Of a stretch of 5,788 nucleotides of DNA, positions 1 to 5,561 are shown in pieces (within the stretch, counting starts at the first letter, position 1; each line of letters begins with the position of its first letter). Position numbers and translations under genes: made by a program. This DNA comes from RUG12395 sp045541735. GTDB taxonomy: Bacteria > Bacillota > Clostridia > Oscillospirales > CAG-272. The stretch covers positions 1 to 5,788 of the forward strand of contig JAZQJQ010000058.1 of assembly GCA_045541735.1 (NCBI GenBank). Reading direction: 5' to 3'. The notes under the pieces were generated by a model. It was not told the origin of the DNA, ran no database searches, and was given only the letters and a program-made list of their open reading frames with translations.

Positions 1-91
1 GGACAACACCTATCATCACATTAGATTCAAATGACTGTCACGCGTAGTTTATGCTCTGCGTTTCTCAAAAGATCCGAAATTGATCGCAATA

Positions 92-122
92 ATTATACAA
101 AATCCATTAATCGAATTTTCAA
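92..122 (-). promoter_or_regulatory. weak candidate leftward promoter
   Basis: Read on the minus strand there is a perfect TATAAT (92-97) with a TTGAAA-like -35 (117-122). The spacer is 19 nt, longer than optimal. It would fire leftward out of the window, starting near 85. The -35 lies beside the rplS terminator, so it could restart transcription for a gene beyond base 1. No open frame of useful length begins in 1-90 on either strand, so that stretch would be leader or intergenic DNA. AT-rich DNA yields such matches by chance, so this is only a possibility. Confidence 0.25.
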
Positions 123-124
123 AT

Positions 125-153
125 AAAAAAGAGACCGTTTCGGTCTCTTTTTT
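125..153 (-). terminator. intrinsic terminator of rplS
   Basis: A perfect 13-bp inverted repeat (125-137 and 141-153, core GAGACCG/CGGTCTC) with a 3-nt loop is flanked by an A run on one side and a T run on the other. Transcribed from the minus strand it gives a GC-cored hairpin followed by a U-rich tail, starting about 13 nt after the rplS stop codon. Because the A/T runs are symmetric, it could also stop rightward transcription entering from the left, so it may be bidirectional. Confidence 0.93.
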
Positions 154-166
154 ATTAAGCGTTAGC

Positions 167-508
167 TTATATGTTGGACTTAACCTTAGCAGCCTTACCA
201 ACTCTGTCGCGGAGATAGTAAAGCTTAGCGCGGCGAACCTTACCCTGACGGATCACGTCTACCTGAACTACGTTAGGAGAGTGAATGGGGAAAGTTTTTT
301 CAATGCCGCAACCGTATGCGATACGGCGAACGGTAAAGGTCTCGGAGATTCCACCGCCGTGACGGGCGATAACGGTACCTTCGTACATCTGGATTCTCTC
401 TCTGGTTCCCTCTTTAATGCGGTTGTGAACGCGAACGGTATCACCTACATTAAACGCGGGAACTGTTTCCTTGAGCTGCTCATTTGCAAAAGCCTCGATC
501 TTAGTCAT
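167..508 (-). CDS. rplS: 50S ribosomal protein L19
   Basis: L19 is a small basic protein of the large ribosomal subunit located near the interface with the 30S subunit. The 113-residue product matches the usual bacterial length of about 114-120. It shows the family signatures in order: an N-terminal helix leading to FNVGDTVRV, then ERIQMYEGTVIARHGGG, the FTVRRIAYGCGIEKTFPIHS block, and a C-terminal basic GKVRRAKLYYLRDR segment. The ATG (506-508) follows an AAGGAGG site (514-520 on the complementary strand). It is transcribed alone, with its own promoter and terminator, and diverges from the operon to the right. In many Firmicutes rplS is co-directional with lepB, rbgA and rnhB, so the opposite orientation here is unusual. 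The identification is secure. Confidence 0.97.
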   Translation of the reverse strand: MTKIEAFANEQLKETVPAFNVGDTVRVHNRIKEGTRERIQMYEGTVIARHGGGISETFTVRRIAYGCGIEKTFPIHSPNVVQVDVIRQGKVRRAKLYYLRDRVGKAAKVKSNI

Positions 509-583
509 TGGCTCCTCCTTAATTCTGAGAACATTCGTGCGAGCATAGCAGAGGACTGTTCCGTAATATGCGCAAATTAACGC
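509..583 (-). promoter_or_regulatory. rplS 5' untranslated leader, possible L19 autoregulatory leader
   Basis: If transcription starts about 7 nt after the -10 box, the rplS mRNA carries a leader of roughly 75 nt. It contains a possible stem pairing GAACA (complement of 557-561) with UGUUC (complement of 529-533), enclosing a 23-nt region with a short UGC/GCA pairing, just upstream of the ribosome binding site. An L19 leader family is known in low-GC Gram-positive bacteria. Size and position suit such an element, but I cannot confirm the consensus by eye. It could equally be an ordinary leader. Confidence 0.4.
514..520 (-). promoter_or_regulatory. ribosome binding site of rplS
   Basis: Minus-strand AAGGAGG, a near-complete anti-16S match, ends 5 nt before the ATG at 506-508 and fixes the rplS start. 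Confidence 0.9.
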
Positions 584-589
584 TTTGTA

Positions 590-618
590 ATAATATCACA
601 TATGTTTACAAAAATCAA
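590..618 (-). promoter_or_regulatory. sigma-A promoter of rplS
   Basis: On the minus strand a -35 TTGATT (613-618) and a -10 TATTAT (590-595) are separated by exactly 17 nt. The spacer ends in TGA, giving an extended -10 (TGnTATTAT). The predicted start is near 583. Directly upstream on the same strand is an A-tract region that could act as an UP element, as expected for a strong ribosomal-protein promoter. Confidence 0.82.
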
Positions 619-621
619 GCG

Positions 622-645
622 TTTTTTCGTTTTTTTGTTTTTTTT
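622..645 (-). promoter_or_regulatory. A-tract UP-like element upstream of the rplS promoter
   Basis: On the minus strand three A runs of 8, 7 and 6 bases (638-645, 630-636, 622-627) are separated only by C and CG. Relative to the inferred rplS start they cover about -39 to -62, the zone where RNA polymerase alpha C-terminal domains bind A/T-rich UP elements. Position and composition support this role. Curvature or simple AT-rich spacer DNA is the alternative. Confidence 0.55.
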
Positions 646-699
646 AAGCGAAATGACGGATTTTGGTGTATATACCTTACAAATATCGTCATAATGTTG

Positions 700-728
700 T
701 TGATTTTACAAAACTGCTGTGCTATAAT
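700..728 (+). promoter_or_regulatory. sigma-A promoter of the seven-gene operon
   Basis: TTGATT (700-705) and a perfect TATAAT (723-728) are separated by 17 nt, with an extended -10 (TGCTATAAT, 720-728). The predicted start is near 735, leaving a leader of about 34 nt before the ATG at 769. That is too short for a T-box, attenuator or riboswitch, so no leader-based amino-acid control of the operon is apparent. Confidence 0.87.
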
Positions 729-753
729 TATAAGGAATGTTAATTTTAGACTT

Positions 754-759
754 AAAGGA
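754..759 (+). promoter_or_regulatory. ribosome binding site that sets the start of the first operon gene
   Basis: AAAGGA lies 9 nt before the ATG at 769. With the promoter at 700-728 it decides for this start against an in-frame ATG at 568, which lies upstream of the predicted transcript. Confidence 0.8.
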
Positions 760-768
760 AATCACCTT

Positions 769-2028
769 ATGAAAAATTTCGTTTTGGTTTTTGACGGTAT
801 GGCTGACAGACCGATACCTGAACTTAACAATTCCACACCGATGGACAAGGCCGATGCTCCGACCCTTGACGAGATAGCTCGTCGCGGCATCGTCGGTACT
901 GTACTCAATGTCCCTGCCGCTCTTCGCCCCGAAAGCGACACTGCCAATCTTGCTATTATGTCATACGACCCGCTTATATATTCCAATGGCCGTTCTCCCC
1001 TTGAGGCGCTCAGTCTCGGCATTGATCTTTCCGAAGAGGACACAGCCGTCAGATGTAATGTTGTCACCTTGTCCGAGGCGTCAACTTATGAAGACAGAAT
1101 TATGCTTGACCACAGCGCAGACGAGATATCGTCAGAGGAAGCAAAGGTCCTTATTGATTTCATTCAGGACAAGCTGGGAAGCGACTCCGTTCATTTTTAT
1201 CCCGGTGTATCTTACAGGCATTGCTCCGTTTGGAAAAATGCTGATCCAAAATTTGTATTTACTCCTCCTCACGACATCATCGGCAAGCGCATCGGCGATC
1301 ATCTCCCCGGAGGTGAGGAGGGCATGAAGTATCTTAACGTAATGAAAAAGAGCGCTGAACTGCTTGCCGATCATCCGATAAATATCAAAAGAATTGCCGA
1401 AGGTAAAAATCCGGCTAACTCCGTCTGGTTCTGGAGTCCGGGAAAGAAGCCCGCTCTTCCCTGCTTTGATGAAAAATGGGGACTGAAGAGCGCAGTTATC
1501 TCAGCAGTTGACCTAATCAAGGGCATCGCGATTGCCGCTAAGATGAAGAGTATCGACGTTGAAGGCGCGACCGGAAACATCCATACGAATTACGAAGGCA
1601 AGGCAGATGCCGCGATCAAAGCCTTCAAGGACGGATACGATTACGTTTACGTCCATGTTGAAGCCCCCGACGAATGCGGACACCGCGGAGAGATCGAAAA
1701 CAAAGTACTTTCAATCGAATACATTGATAAACGGATCCTCGCACCTGTAAAGAACCACCTTGATTCCACCGGCGAACCTTATCGCATAATGTGTCTACCC
1801 GACCATCCTACTCCGATCGAGATACGTACGCACAGCAGAGAACATGTTCCTTTTGTTATCTTTTCATCTGACACATGCTTTAATATGCTCCAAGGTAAGT
1901 TTAACGAGGCAAATGCCGCAGAGACCGGACTTGACATTCCGGACGGAACAAAGCTTCTGCCGCTTATGCTTGCCGTCGACAAAAATATGACAGAGGAATC
2001 TCTCGACGAGCTTTTGGGGAGGATTTAA
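769..2028 (+). CDS. ApgM/iPGM-like phosphotransferase, proposed homoserine kinase
   Basis: This 419-residue protein belongs to the alkaline-phosphatase superfamily, in the cofactor-independent phosphoglycerate mutase-like (ApgM) branch. Metal-site and catalytic features are visible: FDGMAD near the N-terminus (D9), the phospho-acceptor serine in PESDTANLA (S56), DECGH (D301, H305), and DHPTP (D345, H346) with THSREH (H355, H359). The GRSPLEALSLGIDL stretch after the nucleophile is typical of the bacterial subfamily that has been proposed to be a homoserine kinase rather than a mutase. In favour of that role, threonine synthase, which uses O-phosphohomoserine, closes the visible part of the same operon. 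A 2,3-bisphosphoglycerate-independent phosphoglycerate mutase is the alternative. The frame is open upstream to 568, but that extension translates promoter DNA. The stop is 1 nt from the next start. Family assignment is firm; substrate is inferred. Confidence 0.9.
   Translation: MKNFVLVFDGMADRPIPELNNSTPMDKADAPTLDEIARRGIVGTVLNVPAALRPESDTANLAIMSYDPLIYSNGRSPLEALSLGIDLSEEDTAVRCNVVTLSEASTYEDRIMLDHSADEISSEEAKVLIDFIQDKLGSDSVHFYPGVSYRHCSVWKNADPKFVFTPPHDIIGKRIGDHLPGGEEGMKYLNVMKKSAELLADHPINIKRIAEGKNPANSVWFWSPGKKPALPCFDEKWGLKSAVISAVDLIKGIAIAAKMKSIDVEGATGNIHTNYEGKADAAIKAFKDGYDYVYVHVEAPDECGHRGEIENKVLSIEYIDKRILAPVKNHLDSTGEPYRIMCLPDHPTPIEIRTHSREHVPFVIFSSDTCFNMLQGKFNEANAAETGLDIPDGTKLLPLMLAVDKNMTEESLDELLGRI
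2016..2022 (+). promoter_or_regulatory. ribosome binding site supporting the TTG start of lepB
   Basis: GGGGAGG sits inside the last codons of the upstream gene, 7 nt before the TTG at 2030. No in-frame ATG is available before the catalytic region, so this site decides the start. Confidence 0.85.
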
Positions 2029-2029
2029 A

Positions 2030-2725
2030 TTGAACAGCGAATTTAACGATAAGAATAATCGCCCTGATGATGAAAACGATAACGTCGTTTTAAATTACGT
2101 TTCTGCACTTGATTCAGAGACCGAAGAGAGCATCAGGGTCGAAAAGAAAAAGCGCTCTCTCAACAATTTTTACGATCTCATCGAGACGATAGCGTTTGCG
2201 GCTTGCTTTGTAATACTATTTTTCGGCTTTATAGCAAGACCTGCCAAGGTAGTAGGCGCATCAATGTATCCTACGCTTGAAGAAAACGATACCGTTATCG
2301 TAAGCAACTTATTTATGAACCTCGACTACGGCGATATCGTAGTATTTCAAAATATGGAGAGCCGACGTTCCGACCCGATCATAAAGCGCGTAATTGCAAC
2401 GGAAGGGCAATGGATAAATATAGTTTTCAACGCCGACAGAACGCTAACTCTCTACGTAGCGGACACAAAGGAAGAAGTGCTCAACTGCGAACCGGTTGAC
2501 GAAAGCGGATATGCAGTATTCAAAACAGATGCTGTCGTTTTATCCGACCACGAGTATCCCTTGCAGGTTCCTGAAGGATATTTGTTTGTAATGGGCGATA
2601 ACAGAAATCATTCCCTTGACAGCAGGAGTAACGATATCGGATTTGTACCCGAGAGAAACGTTGTGGGCAGATTCATAATACGCTTTATGCCTCTTAACAA
2701 ATTCGGCAAAGTTGCAATGCCGTAA
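2030..2725 (+). CDS. lepB: signal peptidase I (type I leader peptidase)
   Basis: This membrane-bound serine protease cleaves signal peptides from Sec- and Tat-exported pre-proteins at the outer face of the cytoplasmic membrane. The 231-residue product starts with about 46 hydrophilic, Asp/Asn/Glu-rich residues ending in a KKKR cluster. One transmembrane helix follows (about 50-68), then the S26 family boxes: VGASMYPTL with the nucleophile S78, GDIVVF (101-106), IIKRVIA with the general base K119, and GDNRNHSLDSR (189-199). The Ser-Lys dyad and single anchor fit the Gram-positive SipS/LepB type. The start is TTG, backed by a strong ribosome binding site, and lies 1 nt after the preceding stop. 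The long acidic N-terminal extension, predicted to be cytosolic, is the only unusual part. lepB next to rbgA and rnhB is a common Firmicutes arrangement. Confidence 0.96.
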   Translation: MNSEFNDKNNRPDDENDNVVLNYVSALDSETEESIRVEKKKRSLNNFYDLIETIAFAACFVILFFGFIARPAKVVGASMYPTLEENDTVIVSNLFMNLDYGDIVVFQNMESRRSDPIIKRVIATEGQWINIVFNADRTLTLYVADTKEEVLNCEPVDESGYAVFKTDAVVLSDHEYPLQVPEGYLFVMGDNRNHSLDSRSNDIGFVPERNVVGRFIIRFMPLNKFGKVAMP

Positions 2726-2742
2726 GCAACAAAGACATCGAT

Positions 2743-3618
2743 ATGAGCAAAGAGATCCAATGGTTTCCCGGTCATATGGCGAAAACGCGCAGAATGATTA
2801 CGGAAAATCTGCGCGACGTTGACCTTGTTATTGAAATAAGAGATGCCAGAATTCCTATGAGTTCCGCTAACCCCGAAGTTCCAAAGCTTACCGCCGGAAA
2901 GCCGAGGCTTATAATACTCAACAAAGCAGGACTTGCAATGCCCGAAATGAACAAGCTGTGGAAATCGCATTTTGAAAAGGATGCGGTTGCGTGTATTCTG
3001 TGCGATTGCAAGACCGGAAACGGACTGAATCAGATCAGACCCGCGGTGCGTGAGCTACTTGCTGATAAAATAGCAAAATGGGAAGCCAAGGGTATGTACG
3101 GCCGCCGTATCAGAGCAATGGTGCTGGGTATTCCCAACGTCGGCAAGTCAACGCTTATCAACCGTCTCACGAACTCAGCCTCAGCCAAAGCAGAAAACCG
3201 CCCCGGAGTTACACGCGATAAGCAGTGGGTAACTGCAAGCGACGGACTTGAGCTTCTCGATATGCCTGGAGTTCTTTGGCCTAAATTTGAAAACAGATAC
3301 ATCGCAGAAAACCTCGCATTTACAGGAACTATCAAGCAGGATATCCTCGACAACGAGGACCTTGCGTGCAGGCTGTGCGACAGATTGCTTAAACTTGAGC
3401 CGTTGATTATTCAGGATCGTTACGGGATAGACATTATGAAATACGATATAGCCGAACTAAGCGGTTATGACCTTATGCTTATGATCGGCAAAAAACGCGG
3501 ATTTCTCGTTTCCGGAGGAGAAATCAACGAGGAACGCACTTGTTTAACGATTCTTGAAGAATTCCGCAATGGAAAGCTTGGCAGAATAACCCTTGAACTT
3601 CCGGAGAATTTCAAATGA
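2743..3618 (+). CDS. rbgA: ribosome biogenesis GTPase RbgA/YlqF
   Basis: RbgA is a cytoplasmic circularly permuted GTPase needed for late assembly of the 50S subunit. The 291-residue product (B. subtilis RbgA is about 282) has the conserved N-terminal WFPGHM with H11, equivalent to the His implicated in hydrolysis. The G motifs follow in permuted order: G4 at 60-63, G5-like region about 84-93, P-loop GIPNVGKST (129-137), G2 threonine in RPGVT (T157), and G3 DMPG (173-176). A C-terminal helical domain (about 190-291) probably contacts rRNA. The G4 motif reads NKAG instead of the usual NKxD, so the aspartate that normally recognises guanine is glycine. The rest of the protein looks intact. It begins 17 nt after lepB with only a weak ribosome binding site, which suggests coupling to upstream translation. 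Its TGA overlaps the rnhB start (ATGA). Confidence 0.95.
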   Translation: MSKEIQWFPGHMAKTRRMITENLRDVDLVIEIRDARIPMSSANPEVPKLTAGKPRLIILNKAGLAMPEMNKLWKSHFEKDAVACILCDCKTGNGLNQIRPAVRELLADKIAKWEAKGMYGRRIRAMVLGIPNVGKSTLINRLTNSASAKAENRPGVTRDKQWVTASDGLELLDMPGVLWPKFENRYIAENLAFTGTIKQDILDNEDLACRLCDRLLKLEPLIIQDRYGIDIMKYDIAELSGYDLMLMIGKKRGFLVSGGEINEERTCLTILEEFRNGKLGRITLELPENFK

Positions 3619-4214
3619 TGGATTATTATTATGAGCAGCTTTTGACTGATCAAGGCTATAAGATAGTATGCGGAATGGACGAAGCGGGCAGAGGCCCTCT
3701 TGCCGGCGCAGTATTTGCCGCTGCAGTTATTCTTCCGCACGGGCTCGTCATTGAAGGTCTCAACGATTCAAAAAAACTGACTGAAAAAAAACGCGAAAAG
3801 CTGTTTGACATTATTAAGGAAAACGCTGTCAGCTACGGAATAGCCACAGCAAGCGCCGCCGAGATAGACGAGATAAACATCCTTAACGCATCAATGCTTG
3901 CAATGCGCAGAGCGGCAGAAATGCTTGACCCGAGACCCGATGCGGGAATTATCGACGGCAATACCTCACGCGGTTTTACGTTCCACACAGAAACACTTAT
4001 AAAAGGCGATTCCTTATCACCTTCCGTAGCCGCCGCTTCGATACTTGCCAAAGTAAGCCGTGACCGATATATGAAAGAGCTTGCGGAAAAATATCCCGAG
4101 TATCATTTCGAGGCACACAAAGGTTACCCAACAAAAGAACATATGGAACTTGTCCGAAAGCTAGGGCCGTGTCCCGAACACCGTAGAACTTTTTTAAAGT
4201 TTTTGAACAAATGA
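3615..4214 (+). CDS. rnhB: ribonuclease HII
   Basis: RNase HII cuts the RNA strand of RNA/DNA hybrids and starts removal of single ribonucleotides misincorporated in DNA. The 199-residue product has the full family pattern: GMDEAGRGPLAG with catalytic D22 and E23, LNDSKKL (49-55), IIDGN with D114, and KGDS with D132 followed by VAAASILAKVSRDR. This is the complete DEDD metal-binding set. The C-terminal HKGYPTKEH and CPEHRRTF segments are also typical of the family. GGAG at 3603-3606 is 8 nt before the first ATG, while the adjacent ATG at 3618 is an almost equal alternative that would remove one residue. The gene overlaps rbgA by 4 nt (ATGA) and yraN by 4 nt (ATGA), consistent with translational coupling. 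Confidence 0.97.
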   Translation: MMDYYYEQLLTDQGYKIVCGMDEAGRGPLAGAVFAAAVILPHGLVIEGLNDSKKLTEKKREKLFDIIKENAVSYGIATASAAEIDEINILNASMLAMRRAAEMLDPRPDAGIIDGNTSRGFTFHTETLIKGDSLSPSVAAASILAKVSRDRYMKELAEKYPEYHFEAHKGYPTKEHMELVRKLGPCPEHRRTFLKFLNK

Positions 4215-4612
4215 AACTCAGATTCACCATTTGGGGTAAAAAAGGCGAAATACTTGCGGCAAGGTATCTTGAGGAGCTTGGTTATATCATAAGGCACAAA
4301 AATCTTCACGTTCGAACAAAAGAAATCGATATTATTTGCGAGGACGGAGAATATATTGTATTTGTTGAGGTAAAAACGGTACGCAAACGACCTGACGGCA
4401 CTTATCCAGCAAGACCGTCCTCATACGTTACGCAAAATAAGATAAACAACCTCATTTTAGCCGCATCAAGCTATATGAAGAAATACAAACCTCCCCTAAT
4501 ACCGCGAATCGACGTAATTGAAGTGTATCTGGACGGTAACAAATCGAAAATTGAGCATATCCGCAGTGCCGTTAACCGAAACCAACTGAAGATTAGGAGG
4601 AAAACTCATTGA
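4211..4612 (+). CDS. yraN: YraN/UPF0102 family protein, predicted nuclease fold
   Basis: This is a 133-residue member of UPF0102, a small family with a restriction-endonuclease-like (PD-(D/E)XK) fold that is widely found beside rnhB. A role in DNA or recombination metabolism is generally supposed, but the substrate is not settled. Visible features are the N-terminal GKKGEILAARYLEELGY helix, then KEIDII (E38, D40) and VFVEVKT (E53, K55), the presumed metal-binding core, and a basic C-terminal tail (KIRRK). No ribosome binding site is seen before the ATG, which overlaps the rnhB stop as ATGA, so it probably depends on reinitiation by ribosomes leaving rnhB. The stop overlaps the next start as TTGA. 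Family identification is firm; biochemical activity is inferred. Confidence 0.92.
   Translation: MKLRFTIWGKKGEILAARYLEELGYIIRHKNLHVRTKEIDIICEDGEYIVFVEVKTVRKRPDGTYPARPSSYVTQNKINNLILAASSYMKKYKPPLIPRIDVIEVYLDGNKSKIEHIRSAVNRNQLKIRRKTH
4595..4600 (+). promoter_or_regulatory. ribosome binding site supporting the TTG start of the M19 peptidase
   Basis: AGGAGG inside the end of yraN lies 8 nt before the TTG at 4609. From that TTG the product begins directly at the conserved LFDLHCDT metal-binding segment, so no later start is possible without losing catalytic residues. Confidence 0.87.
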
Positions 4613-5547
4613 TCCCTCTATTTGATCTACATTGCGACACGCCTCGGTACATCTCCGATAACTGTCAATCACTGAGCTCATCGATCGGACACGTTTCGCT
4701 CGGCAAAGCAAAGATGTTTTCACCTTACATACAGGTTGCCGCAATTTGGTGCACGTTTGACGATAACAAAAAAGCAAAGACCGTCTTTGATAAAACGATT
4801 CACGATTTTGATATTGAATGCGAAAGACACAGTTGCAGTGTTATAAGATCATCTGCTGATCTTATGGCTTCGGTAAAGGCGCAAAACGAACAAATTCAAA
4901 ACGCAGGCTTTATATACTGCATTGAGGATTGCGGTTTTATAACTTCTCGAGAGATCCTTGATGAGGTCTACGAAAAAGGCGTACGCATTCTTATCCCCAT
5001 GTGGGGAAAATCAAACGCGCTCGGCGCTTCACACGAAGCAAGCGGAGGACTTACGCAGCTTGGCAATGAGATCCTTTCAGCTGCAGCAAAAAAAGGAATG
5101 ATACTTGATATCAGCCACGCAAGCGTAAATTCCGCATCAGAGATAATGGATATCGCCGAAAAGTATTCTTCGCCTATAATTGCCTCACACAGTAACTCAC
5201 GCAGTTTTTTTGACCATACACGAAATCTTTACCCGGAGCAGATCAAAAGACTCGTGTCACTCGACGGTATCATCGGACATTCGCTTTGTCCGTGGCACCT
5301 TGCCGAAAGCGGAAACGCAGACCTCAGAACTGTTATCAACAACATTGAATCCTTGATTTGCTTAGCAGGCGAGGATAACGTGTGCTTTGGCTGTGATCTT
5401 GACGGAACCGATCTTCCTGAGGGATTAACGGATATAGCATCGCTTAAAGCTGTTTATAATGAGCTTTCAAACAGATTTTCTCCGTCTTTAGCGGATAAAA
5501 TAATATACCTAAATGCTTTTAATAAATTTCAACAATTCTTAAAATAA
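4609..5547 (+). CDS. M19 family (membrane dipeptidase-like) metallopeptidase
   Basis: This is a 312-residue amidohydrolase-fold dipeptidase related to renal membrane dipeptidase, which uses two zinc ions to hydrolyse dipeptides. The metal ligands and catalytic residues align by motif: DLHCDT (H8, D10), the bridging glutamate in YCIEDCG (E106), DISHAS (H170), ASHSNSR (H194), an arginine 11 residues later (R205), and GCDLDG (D263). All known key positions appear present. Unlike the mammalian enzymes there is no signal peptide or membrane anchor, so it should be cytosolic and may recycle imported or turnover-derived dipeptides, possibly including D-residue dipeptides. It starts with TTG overlapping the yraN stop (TTGA) and has a strong ribosome binding site. 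Threonine synthase begins 14 nt after its stop. The true substrate is not evident from sequence. Confidence 0.92.
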   Translation: MIPLFDLHCDTPRYISDNCQSLSSSIGHVSLGKAKMFSPYIQVAAIWCTFDDNKKAKTVFDKTIHDFDIECERHSCSVIRSSADLMASVKAQNEQIQNAGFIYCIEDCGFITSREILDEVYEKGVRILIPMWGKSNALGASHEASGGLTQLGNEILSAAAKKGMILDISHASVNSASEIMDIAEKYSSPIIASHSNSRSFFDHTRNLYPEQIKRLVSLDGIIGHSLCPWHLAESGNADLRTVINNIESLICLAGEDNVCFGCDLDGTDLPEGLTDIASLKAVYNELSNRFSPSLADKIIYLNAFNKFQQFLK

Positions 5548-5561
5548 CGGATGGTGCAACA

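Noticed and set aside
1..85. Partial gene or tRNA at the left edge
   Set aside because: All six frames close quickly. The TTCAAAT resembling a tRNA T-loop has no pairing flanks, so no cloverleaf can be drawn.
80..580. 166-codon open frame on the plus strand across the rplS region
   Set aside because: It lies almost wholly antisense to L19, runs through the terminator hairpin, has no ribosome binding site, and its product has no recognisable domain. It is a shadow of rplS.
568..768. 67-codon N-terminal extension of the ApgM-like gene
   Set aside because: It translates the T-rich intergenic region and both promoters, giving low-complexity Phe/Ile-rich sequence. The predicted transcript starts near 735, and a good ribosome binding site precedes the ATG at 769.
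1931..1959. TTGACA near the end of the ApgM-like gene as an internal promoter for lepB
   Set aside because: The hexamer is perfect but 17 nt further on the sequence is CTTCTG, with no usable -10 nearby, and it lies within coding sequence.
2608..2970. 120-codon minus-strand frame spanning the lepB/rbgA junction
   Set aside because: It is antisense to two well-identified genes, with no domain or ribosome binding site. It looks like a codon-bias shadow.
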